DNA of 64,000 nt, taken from contig DATKPQ010000179.1 of NCBI GenBank assembly GCA_035523995.1, positions 38,013-102,012 of the forward strand, in the 5' to 3' direction. The translations under genes and the position numbers were made by a program. Positions 1-9,331 of the stretch are shown in pieces (the first letter of the stretch is position 1; every line of letters begins with the position of its first letter). The notes below the pieces were generated by a model. That model did not search any database. It was not told where the DNA came from and was given only the letters and a program-made list of their open reading frames with translations. The DNA is from JASHVB01 sp035523995. GTDB taxonomy: Bacteria; Pseudomonadota; Alphaproteobacteria; Acetobacterales; Acetobacteraceae.

Positions 1-3000
1 TCGCGACGCAACTCATATCACACATACGCGCGGCGTTCGACGTCGAACTGCCGCTGCGCTCGGCATTCGACGCGCCGACCGTCGCCGAACTCGCGCAGAC
101 CGTCGATCAGGCGATCCGAAACCGCGACAACCTCCCGGTATTGCCAAGGATCGAACGAAATCCGAGGACCGCCGATCTTCCGTTGTCCTTTGCGCAACAG
201 CGGCTTTGGTTTCTGCAACATATCGACGCAGCGAATCCGTTTTACAACATGCCGATGGCCCTGGAGATTCGGGGCCGGCTGGACGTCGCGGTCCTGCGAC
301 GATCGCTCAATGAAGTCGTTCGCCGGCACGAAGCGCTTCGTGTCAATTTTCGCGCAATCGACGGCGAGGCGGTCCAACGCGTACATCCCACCCGTGAAGT
401 ATCGGTCGCGCTGGCTGATTTGCGCGACTTGCCGGCCGAGCACCAGTCAGCGGAAGTCACACGCCGGGCCGAAGCCGAGTCGCTGCAGGCGTTCGACCTT
501 TCCTCGGACCTTCTGTTGCGGGCTGGCGTGCTGCAACTGGATGACGATCACCATGTCCTGTTGCTGACGCTGCACCATATTGTTTGTGATGGCTGGTCAA
601 TTGGAATCCTGACCCGCGAAATGGTGCGTCTCTACGAGTCATTTGCCGGTAACGCGGTCTCGCCGCTGTCGGAGCTCCCAATTCAGTACGCGGACTATGC
701 CATATGGCAGCGTCAGCACCTGGGCCGGCAGGTGCAGGACATGCAGATGCAACACTGGCAGCGCCGGCTTGCCGGCGCGCCGCCGTTGCTGGATTTGCCC
801 ACCGACCACCGTCGGCCGGCCGTGCACACGTTTCGCGGCGGACAGCAGCGGCTGCATTTCGATCCCGAACTTTCAGGGCAATTGCGGGCGTTCAGCCGTA
901 AGAACGGTGTGACGCTCTTTATGACCCTGCTCGCAGGCTTCACGGCACTGCTGGCGCGTTACACCCAACAGGAGGACATCCTTGTCGGAACGCCGATCGC
1001 CAATCGCGGCCGCGCGGAAATCGAGCCGCTGATCGGCTTCTTCGTAAACATGCTCGTGCTGCGCATCGACCTCTCCGACGATCCAGATTTTCACGAGCTT
1101 GTGCGTCGAACCTTCCGCACCAGCCTCGATGCCTACTCCCATCAGGACCTGCCGTTCGAGCAACTCGTCGATGCGCTGCACCCGGACCGCGACATGAGCC
1201 GCAATCCGCTCGTTCAGGTCTCGTTTGCGTTGCAGAACGCGCCAATGCCGGCATTCAAGGTCCAAGGCCTTGAGCTGCGGCCGCTCGAACTCGAGGCGAG
1301 GACGTTGCGTTTCGATATCGAAGTCCACCTTTGGGACGCCGCCGAGGAAATCGACGGATATATGCTCTATTACCGCGACATCTTCGAGCCAGACACGATC
1401 AGACGGTTTGCGTCGCTTTTCGAAACCCTGTTGCGCGCCGCTTTGGCGGACCCGGACGTTCCTTTGTGGAGACTGCCTCTCTACCATCGCGACGCGGGAG
1501 AGGTGCGGAGCAATTCATCGGATGTAAAGCCTGATCGGCCCGTACGCGACCGCTGCTTGCACCATTGGTTTGAGGATCAGGCACGGCAAACGCCGGATGC
1601 CGTGGCTGCGGTCGCTCCCGGCGACCAGGATGGCAAGCAGGCCGCCACGGGCCAGCTTGTGACGTACCGCGAGCTGAACGCACACGCCAATCAATTGGCG
1701 CACTGGCTGCGCGAACAAGGTGTGGGACCCGAGGTACCCGTCGGCGTCTGCCTCGGCCGCTCGATCGACATGGTTGTGGCAGTGCTCGGAATTCTGAAGG
1801 CCGGCGCAGCTTACGTGCCGCTCGATCCGGATCATCCGCGCGACCGCCTCGCCTTCATGCTGGAAGATGCTCGCGTTCCGATCCTCGTCACGGACAGCCG
1901 GCACCATCGCGCACTGCAGGAGACAGGTTGCGTCATCGTGCAACTCGACGCAGATGCAGCGGCACTTCGCAACCGTCCGACGCACGATCCGGCCGCCGGC
2001 GCCGGGCCCGAAAATCTTGCTTATGTTATTTACACCTCCGGATCGACCGGGAAGCCAAAGGGCGTTCTGGTCACCCATGCCAACGTGTCGCGGCTGTTTA
2101 CCTCAACCGAAGCCTGGTTCAACTTCGGCGGCAGCGACGTCTGGACCTTGTTCCATTCCTACGCCTTCGACTTCTCGGTGTGGGAACTCTGGGGAGCGTT
2201 GTTGTACGGTGGGCGGCTTGTCGTCGTGCCCTACTGGATCGGCCGTTCGCCGGGAACCTTCCGTGAATTGCTCAGCGACTATGGCGTCACGGTTCTCAAT
2301 CAAACGCCATCCGCATTTCGGCAATTGGTGGCCGCCGACGCGATTGCAGCGCCCCGTCCGTTGGCATTGCGCCACATCATTCTGGGCGGAGAGGCGTTGG
2401 ACCTGCAAAGTCTGCGGCCTTGGTTCGACCGTCACGGCGATGCACATCCGCAACTGACGAATATGTACGGCATCACGGAAACCACCGTCCACGCGACCTA
2501 TCGTCCGGTGGCCCTTGCCGATCTCGACCATGGCGGCAGCCTGATCGGCCGGCCCATTCCCGACCTGCATCTGTGGCTCTTGGATAAGCACCTGCAGCCG
2601 GTTCCAAGCGGGGCGGTCGGAGAGATTTTCGTCGGTGGCGCGGGTGTCGCGCGGGGATATCTACGTCGCCCGGAGCTGGAGGCGGAACGGTTCATCCCTA
2701 ACCCGTTTGATCCAGCTCGCGGTTCGCCGATGTACCGCACCGGGGATCTGGCCCGCGAACTGCCCGATGGCGAGCTCGAATATCTCGGGCGAAACGACGA
2801 TCAGGTGAAGATTCGCGGATTTCGCATCGAACTGAGGGAAGTCGAAGCCGCCATCCGCAAGCAGCCGGCCATCGATGACGCCGTGGTTATCGTGCGTGAA
2901 GACCAGCCGAACGACAAGCGGCTGGTGGCTTATTTGAAAGTCGATCCGTCATCGCTGCGTCAGTCCACCGATGCGGCGAACAACGGGAATGACCTGACAG

Positions 3001-6000
3001 AGCATGCGGCGCAATGGCGGCAAGTGTTCGACACAAACTATGGCGAACCTGGCACCGCGAACGAACCCGATTTCAATATTTCCGGGTGGAACAGCAGCTA
3101 TACGGGTGGACCGATTCCGGCGGAGGAAATGCGGGAATGGGTCGTGGAGACAGTTGCGCGGATAGCCGCGCTTGCTCCCCGTAACGTGCTGGAGATCGGT
3201 TGCGGCACAGGGCTGCTGCTGTCACGTCTCGCACCGCACTGTGTGCGCTACTGTGGGACGGATTTTTCCCAGGTCGCCGTTGACAGTGTCAGGCGGCTTC
3301 TGGAGATGACGCCGGCATTGCAGCACGCGACGATAAATCGGCGTCCGGCAGACGATTTCGACGGGATTGCCCCAGACTCGTATGATGTCGTGGTCTTGAA
3401 TTCCGTCGTCCAGTATTTTCCGAATCTGGACTACTTCCTGCGCGTCTTCGAAGGCGCCATCCGCACCGTGTGCCCTGGCGGCCACCTGTTTGTCGGCGAT
3501 TTGAGAAGCCTTCCATTACTCGAAACATACCATACGTCGGTTCAACTGTTTCAGGCACCCGACAGCCTGACGGCCGCGCAATTGCGGCAACGGGTCGCGT
3601 TGCGCATGGCACAGGAAGGCGAACTGCTGCTGGATCCCACGTTGTTCCTGGCGCTGCAGCAGCAGTTTTCGAAGATTGGCGCGGTCCGCGTACTGGTCAA
3701 GCGTGGGCGCTGTCGCAACGAGATGTCCACGTTCCGATATGATGTGGTCCTTTCGATCGGTTCCGGTACCGGGGAGGGACCTCCCGACTGGATCGAATGG
3801 CAGGAAGCGAACCTCCGACTCAGCGATATGCGCGCGAGGCTGGAGCAGGATCGGCCGGACGCGCTCGCGATCTCGGGCGTCCCGAATGCCCGTCTAGCGG
3901 CCGATCTCGTCGCACGGAGCTGGCTCGCAGCCGCTGCTGACGACGAACCGGTTGGCCGTCTGAGAGCGCAATTGCAGCAGGCGCAACCCGCATGCGATGC
4001 GGATGCAATCGATCCTGACGCCTTGTTCGAACTAGCCGAGGCTCTTGGCTATCAGGTCGAAATCAGTTGGGCTGCTGCGAATCCCGATGGACGGTTCGAC
4101 GTTGTCTTCTACCGCGGAGCCAGGCCCGACTGCTCACGCCGGCACAACAAGGCGGTGTTTCTATCTATACACTCGTATGCGACAGATCCGCTGCGCCGGA
4201 AATTGGCGCTCGCGTTGCTTCCCGATCTTCGCCGCGCCCTGCAAGAGCAACTTCCGGCCTACATGGTGCCGTCCGTCTTCGTGGTGGTGGACGATTTTCC
4301 GCTCACGGGGAATGGCAAGCTCGACCGTCGTGCCCTTCCGCCATCGGACGCGGCGGCTCACAGGGGTGAGGCGGACCTCGTGGCACCGCGGACAGACGTG
4401 GAGCGTATCCTGGCGGAGATTTGGGCACAGGTGCTCGGCCTCGACCGGGTCGGCGTTACGGATAACTTTTTCGAATTGGGCGGCGATTCGATTCTCAGCA
4501 TCCAGATCGTTTCGCGGGCCGGGCAAGCGGGCCTGTCGCTATCACCGCGGCAGTTGTTCCTGCACCAGACAATCGAGGAGTTGGCAGCCGTTGCCGCCCC
4601 GTCGGCACGGCAGCAGGAAGCGCAAGCCGCTGGTGGCGAAGCACCGCTGACGCCGATCCAGCGCTGGTTTTTCGAGTCCGGGCAGCCGGAGCCGCACCAT
4701 TTCAATCAGGCGATTTTGCTCGAAACCGTCCCCGGCCTTGATGGTGATTTGCTGCGGCGCGCCATCCTGCATTTGCCAGAGCATCACGCCAGCCTGCGGC
4801 TTCGATTTTCTCCGGCTGATGCGTCCTGGCAGCAGGCTTACGCGGACGACGGGCGCAGCGTTAAGTTTACGGCCATCGACTGGGCATCGCTGACGCCGGA
4901 CCGGCGACACGCGACGCTGAACGAGGCTGCCGCTCGTTTGCAGTCGAGTTTGCATCTGAGCGATGGACCGCTGATGCAGGCAGCGTATTTCCGCGGTGCC
5001 GAGGGGGAACCGGGGCGTTTGCTCCTGCTCGCGCATCACCTGCTGGTCGATGGCATTTCCTGGAGGATTATCCTCGAAGACCTCGAGTTGGCCTATGAGC
5101 AACTCAAGCAAGGCAAAGCGATCGCACTACCGCCGGCTACCGCTTCGTACAAGAGTTGGGGACAACATCTCAAGGACTACGCATGCTCGGGCAAAGCGCG
5201 AGCGGAGCTTGAATTCTGGAAGGACGTGTGCGACGGGCCGGCCCGGCGCCTGCCGGTCGCCCATGTCCGCGGTAACGGCGCTGCCGAAAGTAATACGCCG
5301 ACGGTGGCATACGCGGTTCAACTGTCGCCGGAATTGACCGGCTCGCTGCTGCACGATGTGCCCCCGGTCTATCGCACAGGCATCAACGACATCCTGCTCA
5401 CAGCGCTACTGTTGGCAATCGGGGACTGGACCGGCGATCCGCTGCTGCTGTTGGACCTGGAAGGACATGGCCGGGAGAATCTGTTCCCGGAACTCGACAT
5501 CTCCCGCAGCGTCGGGTGGTTCACCACCATCTTCCCGGTGCGGCTCCGTCTGCCGCACGGCGCATCGCCGGGCGAAGCCATCAAATCCGTTAAGGAGCAG
5601 CTCCGGCAGACTCCCGGGCAGGGCATCGGCTACGGTGTCTTGCGACACCTCCTCAGCGACGACGCGTCGATTGGCGCCGCATTGCGACAAGGACAGCAGC
5701 CCGAAGTCGCGTTCAACTATCTTGGACAGCTCGACGGGGTCCTCGCCACGTCACGATATTTCCGGCCGGCGTCTGAACCCAGCGGCCCGCCGTGCAGCCC
5801 GCAGTACCAGCCGCGGCACGCACTCGAAATCAATGCGTCCATCATCTCGGGCCGGCTGCTGGTCGAGTGGAGCTATGCCGCCACGCGCTTCGAGGCCAAG
5901 ACGATCGAGCAACTGGGAGCAAACTACCTGGCCCGCTTACAGGGGTTGATCGAACATTGCCTGGATCCGGAAGCGGGCGGTTTCACCCCCTCCGATTTTG

Positions 6001-6065
6001 CCGGCGCCCGGGTAGGCCGAGAGAAACTGGACCGATTGTTGTCCCGACTGAAGCAGCAAACGTGA
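1..6065 (+). CDS. NRPS (5' partial): [T]-C-A(Thr)-nMT-T-E
   Basis: Non-ribosomal peptide synthetase, cytosolic. The reading frame is open from base 3; the first residues (ATQLISHIRAAF) are the second half of a carrier domain whose phosphopantetheine serine lies just outside the window, so the TTG at 141 is not the start. Domains by nucleotide: carrier remainder to ~145; LCL-type condensation 165–1500 (HHIVCDG near 573); adenylation from 1560 (TSGSTGKPKG near 2035); N-methyltransferase 2990–3760 inserted before the adenylation C-terminus (EIGCGTG near 3192); NGKLDRRALP near 4310; carrier with GGDS (serine near 4488), the form that precedes epimerases; epimerase 4640–6050 with HHLLVDG, EGHGRE and FNYLGQ. 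The pocket code read by eye is DFWNIGMVHK, the classic Thr code. Predicted to add Thr, N-methylate it and convert it to the D form. The C-terminal TPSDF…LDRLLSRL tail looks like a COM donor for the next protein. Confidence 0.95.
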   Translation, partial: ATQLISHIRAAFDVELPLRSAFDAPTVAELAQTVDQAIRNRDNLPVLPRIERNPRTADLPLSFAQQRLWFLQHIDAANPFYNMPMALEIRGRLDVAVLRRSLNEVVRRHEALRVNFRAIDGEAVQRVHPTREVSVALADLRDLPAEHQSAEVTRRAEAESLQAFDLSSDLLLRAGVLQLDDDHHVLLLTLHHIVCDGWSIGILTREMVRLYESFAGNAVSPLSELPIQYADYAIWQRQHLGRQVQDMQMQHWQRRLAGAPPLLDLPTDHRRPAVHTFRGGQQRLHFDPELSGQLRAFSRKNGVTLFMTLLAGFTALLARYTQQEDILVGTPIANRGRAEIEPLIGFFVNMLVLRIDLSDDPDFHELVRRTFRTSLDAYSHQDLPFEQLVDALHPDRDMSRNPLVQVSFALQNAPMPAFKVQGLELRPLELEARTLRFDIEVHLWDAAEEIDGYMLYYRDIFEPDTIRRFASLFETLLRAALADPDVPLWRLPLYHRDAGEVRSNSSDVKPDRPVRDRCLHHWFEDQARQTPDAVAAVAPGDQDGKQAATGQLVTYRELNAHANQLAHWLREQGVGPEVPVGVCLGRSIDMVVAVLGILKAGAAYVPLDPDHPRDRLAFMLEDARVPILVTDSRHHRALQETGCVIVQLDADAAALRNRPTHDPAAGAGPENLAYVIYTSGSTGKPKGVLVTHANVSRLFTSTEAWFNFGGSDVWTLFHSYAFDFSVWELWGALLYGGRLVVVPYWIGRSPGTFRELLSDYGVTVLNQTPSAFRQLVAADAIAAPRPLALRHIILGGEALDLQSLRPWFDRHGDAHPQLTNMYGITETTVHATYRPVALADLDHGGSLIGRPIPDLHLWLLDKHLQPVPSGAVGEIFVGGAGVARGYLRRPELEAERFIPNPFDPARGSPMYRTGDLARELPDGELEYLGRNDDQVKIRGFRIELREVEAAIRKQPAIDDAVVIVREDQPNDKRLVAYLKVDPSSLRQSTDAANNGNDLTEHAAQWRQVFDTNYGEPGTANEPDFNISGWNSSYTGGPIPAEEMREWVVETVARIAALAPRNVLEIGCGTGLLLSRLAPHCVRYCGTDFSQVAVDSVRRLLEMTPALQHATINRRPADDFDGIAPDSYDVVVLNSVVQYFPNLDYFLRVFEGAIRTVCPGGHLFVGDLRSLPLLETYHTSVQLFQAPDSLTAAQLRQRVALRMAQEGELLLDPTLFLALQQQFSKIGAVRVLVKRGRCRNEMSTFRYDVVLSIGSGTGEGPPDWIEWQEANLRLSDMRARLEQDRPDALAISGVPNARLAADLVARSWLAAAADDEPVGRLRAQLQQAQPACDADAIDPDALFELAEALGYQVEISWAAANPDGRFDVVFYRGARPDCSRRHNKAVFLSIHSYATDPLRRKLALALLPDLRRALQEQLPAYMVPSVFVVVDDFPLTGNGKLDRRALPPSDAAAHRGEADLVAPRTDVERILAEIWAQVLGLDRVGVTDNFFELGGDSILSIQIVSRAGQAGLSLSPRQLFLHQTIEELAAVAAPSARQQEAQAAGGEAPLTPIQRWFFESGQPEPHHFNQAILLETVPGLDGDLLRRAILHLPEHHASLRLRFSPADASWQQAYADDGRSVKFTAIDWASLTPDRRHATLNEAAARLQSSLHLSDGPLMQAAYFRGAEGEPGRLLLLAHHLLVDGISWRIILEDLELAYEQLKQGKAIALPPATASYKSWGQHLKDYACSGKARAELEFWKDVCDGPARRLPVAHVRGNGAAESNTPTVAYAVQLSPELTGSLLHDVPPVYRTGINDILLTALLLAIGDWTGDPLLLLDLEGHGRENLFPELDISRSVGWFTTIFPVRLRLPHGASPGEAIKSVKEQLRQTPGQGIGYGVLRHLLSDDASIGAALRQGQQPEVAFNYLGQLDGVLATSRYFRPASEPSGPPCSPQYQPRHALEINASIISGRLLVEWSYAATRFEAKTIEQLGANYLARLQGLIEHCLDPEAGGFTPSDFAGARVGREKLDRLLSRLKQQT

Positions 6066-6094
6066 CCGGCAACATCCCGCGGCACTGACGCCCC

Positions 6095-9000
6095 ATGAAC
6101 AATGATGCAGGCATCGAGGATATCTACAATCTGACCCCGCTGCAGCAGGGCATGCTTTTTCATGGCCTGTACGCGCCCGAATCCCGCGCGTACTGGGAGC
6201 AATTGAGCCTGACCCTCGGCGGTGATCTGGACCCCGTGCTGTTTCGCCGAGCCTGGCTCGATGTGGTTGCCCATCATGCGGCTCTGCGAACGCATTTCCA
6301 TTGGGAGGAACTGGACGAGCCTCTGCAGGTCGTACAGCGGGACATCTCCCTCCCATGGCATCAGGAGGACTGGCAATCTCTTTCTCCGGCCGAGTTCTCC
6401 GGCCGCCGGCAAGAATTGCTCGAAGCCGACCGCCGGCACGGATTTGAATTCGGCAAGGCGCCGCTGATGCGCCTCTACCTGATCCGCGGCCCGGATACCC
6501 GCTTCACGTTCATCTGGAGTCACCACCATATCCTGCTCGATGGCTGGAGCGGGGCGATCGTATTTCGCGACGTGCTCGCCGCCTATGCAGCGCAGCGCCA
6601 AGGCGAGGTGGCTCGGCTCAAGCGTCCCCGCCCGTTCCGAGACTACGTGCTATGGCTCCAAAACCAGGACGACGCCCCGGCCAGGGAGTTCTGGCAGAAT
6701 CACCTGGGGGGAATGGACGGTCCCACCAAGCTCCCCGGCGCAGACCTGACCAACGCTGACCAACAGATACCTCGGCGATATCGGCAGGAAACCCGATTGC
6801 TCGCCGAGCCTCTCCAGCCATTTCTGCGCCACCAGAGGCTGACGCTGAACACACTCATCCAGGCAGCGTGGTCACTGTTGTTGAGTCATTACTGCGGCGA
6901 GTTCGACGTCGTGTTCGGTACTACTGTCTCCGGGCGCCCGCCGGACTTGCGTGGGGCCGAGGACATGGTCGGGCTGCTGATCAATACCATCCCGGTCCGC
7001 GTAAGCCTCGACCCCGACAGCCACGTGCTGCCGTGGCTGCAGTGGCTGCAAGCGGCGCAGGTCGAGCGGGACAGGCACGCACATTTCTCGCTCGCCGACA
7101 TTCTGTCCGCAACAGGACTGCCGCGGGACATGCCGCTGTTCGAAAGTATTGTGTCGGTAGAGACCTATCCGGTCGACACCGCGCTAAGCGCGGGCCCATC
7201 CGATTTGCGGCTCGACCATCTGCAGGCGTTCGAGCAAACCAATTATCCGCTCGCCGTCGTGGTTTCTCCCGGCGACGACGGGATCACGCTGAAAATCACC
7301 GCCGACGCGGACCGGTTCGATCACGCAACACTGCAACGCATGCTCGAACACGTGTGCCACTTGCTGGCCGGCATCGTCGAGAACCCGACAGCGAAGCTGG
7401 TTGACCTGACGATCGAGCCCGCCGCGAAGCCCGTGTTACGGGCCGGCACGTCGTACGTGGTGGATGGGAAACCCGACGACGCAGGCGTGCATCGTAGTTT
7501 TGAACGGCAGGTTCAACGGACGCCGCACGCAACAGCGGCCATCTGTGGCACAGAAAGGCTGACATTTGACGAATTGAACGAAAGAGCCAACCGCGTCGCG
7601 AGATATCTGCGGGACAACGGTGTCGCCCGGGACATCCTGGTTGGCGTTTGCGCCAATCGGTCTCTGGACATGGTGACGGCGTTGCTTGCCGTGCTGAAAG
7701 CCGGCGGCGCCTATGTTCCTCTCGATCCGGGTTATCCCGTGGGGCGGCTGCGGTTCATGCTGGCGGACGCGCAACTCGGGCTCGTGCTCACGGACGCGTC
7801 GATTGAAGCGGAACTCCGGGAAGCATTGACGACTCAGCCGCACTCGGCACTCCGTTTCGTGAGCATTGGCCAACGCGACCAGTTGCTTGAGGGATACGCT
7901 GCGGACAACCTGCGCGGCGATACGACGAGCGGCGACGATCTGGCCTACGTCATCTACACGTCCGGATCAACCGGGCGTCCGAAGGGTGTCATGATCACGC
8001 ATGGCGCCTTGCTCAATCACATGCAGTGGATGATCGGCGAGTTCTCGTTCGGCCCGTCCGTTCGCGTTTTGCAAAAGACCCCGTTCAGCTTCGATGCTTC
8101 CGTCTGGGAGTTCTTCCTGCCGTTGATGTCGGGTGGCACGCTGGTGCTGGCCAGGCCGAACGGGCACCTGGACCTCGATTACCTGGTTGATGTCATTACC
8201 ACGCAGCAGATCACGGTGCTGCAAGCGGTGCCATCATTGCTGCAAGCCCTGGTCGCGCACCCCGGATTCGCAACGTGCGGCAGCTTGACGCACGTCTTCA
8301 GTGGGGGAGAGGTTCTGACCGAATCGCTTCAGCGGCGGCTGCAGGCGGGCACATCGGCGACAATCTGCAATCTGTATGGACCGACCGAGACCTGTATCGA
8401 CGCCACGTTCCACGTCTGCGCACGCGATGCCGAATTAAGCCGCGGTGGCGGCGTTCCGATTGGCCTGCCTGTTGCGAACACCGTCCTTCGCGTGCGTGAC
8501 GCCTGGGGTCATGACGCGCCGGCCGGTGCCGTGGGAGAACTGTTGATCGGCGGCAAGGGGCTGGCCCGCGGTTACTGGAACCAGCCTGACCTTACATCGG
8601 AAAAGTTCATTCTTGACCGGTTTGGTGGCCGCCGCCGCATGTACCGGACCGGCGATCTCGTGCAACGGCGATTGGATGGCGCCCTGCTCTTCGTCGGGCG
8701 GCTCGACCAACAGGTCAAATTGCGCGGCTATCGGATTGAACTCGGCGAGATAGAGAACATCCTGGAACACTGTCCTGGGGTCAGCCGCGCCGCTGTCGTC
8801 GTCCATGCAGACGACGCCAATCGCCTCCGTCTGGTGGCCTACCTGACGTCGCCCGGCGGCCGTGACGGCCTTGCCGAGTCGGTCCGCGCAACCATGATGC
8901 GGCTGTTGCCAAACCATATGGTTCCCACCGACTATGTAATCCTCGACCGGTTGCCGCACACCCCAAGTGGCAAAGTGGACCGGCGGTTATTGGCAAACCG

Positions 9001-9331
9001 GCCGCTTCCAGCTGCCGCCGCCGATCGACACGATGCGCCGGCGTCGGAGACGGAACAGCAACTCGCGGCTATCTGGCAGGAGGTCTTGAACCGGGAAAGC
9101 GTGGGCCTGGCCGACGATTTCTTCCAACTGGGCGGACACTCTCTCACCGCAATGCAAGTGCTCTCGCGCATCCGCGACGTCTTTCATGTGAAGATTCCGT
9201 TGCGCACCTTGTTCGAGCTTTCGATTCTATCCGAACTGGCGCGGCGCATCGAAACGCATCAGTCGGTCTTGCTCGATCGAACTATGCCAGGGACCAATGA
9301 CGGCGATGAAATCGAGGAAATCTCGCTATGA
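6095..9331 (+). CDS. NRPS, single module C(DCL)-A(Gln)-T
   Basis: Single-module synthetase of 1078 aa, 29 bp after the previous stop. The N-terminus (IYNLTPLQQGMLFHG) is typical of condensation domains that accept a D-residue donor, which matches the epimerase ending the upstream protein. Condensation ~8–440 with HHILLDGWS near residue 144; adenylation ~470–960 with YTSGSTGRPKG near 620 and SGKVDRR; carrier ~975–1055 with LGGHSL. The specificity code read by eye is DAWQFGLIDK, the known Gln code (lichenysin, tyrocidine). No tailoring domain. The C-terminal tail is acidic (DGDEIEEISL), which suits a short linear motif for the TubC-type docking domain at the start of the next protein. The stop overlaps the next start by 4 bp (ATGA), so translation is probably coupled. 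No clear Shine–Dalgarno precedes the ATG. Confidence 0.95.
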   Translation: MNNDAGIEDIYNLTPLQQGMLFHGLYAPESRAYWEQLSLTLGGDLDPVLFRRAWLDVVAHHAALRTHFHWEELDEPLQVVQRDISLPWHQEDWQSLSPAEFSGRRQELLEADRRHGFEFGKAPLMRLYLIRGPDTRFTFIWSHHHILLDGWSGAIVFRDVLAAYAAQRQGEVARLKRPRPFRDYVLWLQNQDDAPAREFWQNHLGGMDGPTKLPGADLTNADQQIPRRYRQETRLLAEPLQPFLRHQRLTLNTLIQAAWSLLLSHYCGEFDVVFGTTVSGRPPDLRGAEDMVGLLINTIPVRVSLDPDSHVLPWLQWLQAAQVERDRHAHFSLADILSATGLPRDMPLFESIVSVETYPVDTALSAGPSDLRLDHLQAFEQTNYPLAVVVSPGDDGITLKITADADRFDHATLQRMLEHVCHLLAGIVENPTAKLVDLTIEPAAKPVLRAGTSYVVDGKPDDAGVHRSFERQVQRTPHATAAICGTERLTFDELNERANRVARYLRDNGVARDILVGVCANRSLDMVTALLAVLKAGGAYVPLDPGYPVGRLRFMLADAQLGLVLTDASIEAELREALTTQPHSALRFVSIGQRDQLLEGYAADNLRGDTTSGDDLAYVIYTSGSTGRPKGVMITHGALLNHMQWMIGEFSFGPSVRVLQKTPFSFDASVWEFFLPLMSGGTLVLARPNGHLDLDYLVDVITTQQITVLQAVPSLLQALVAHPGFATCGSLTHVFSGGEVLTESLQRRLQAGTSATICNLYGPTETCIDATFHVCARDAELSRGGGVPIGLPVANTVLRVRDAWGHDAPAGAVGELLIGGKGLARGYWNQPDLTSEKFILDRFGGRRRMYRTGDLVQRRLDGALLFVGRLDQQVKLRGYRIELGEIENILEHCPGVSRAAVVVHADDANRLRLVAYLTSPGGRDGLAESVRATMMRLLPNHMVPTDYVILDRLPHTPSGKVDRRLLANRPLPAAAADRHDAPASETEQQLAAIWQEVLNRESVGLADDFFQLGGHSLTAMQVLSRIRDVFHVKIPLRTLFELSILSELARRIETHQSVLLDRTMPGTNDGDEIEEISL

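Noticed and set aside
141..143. TTG at 141 as the start of the first NRPS
   Set aside because: The frame upstream to base 3 encodes carrier-domain sequence, so the gene begins outside the window.
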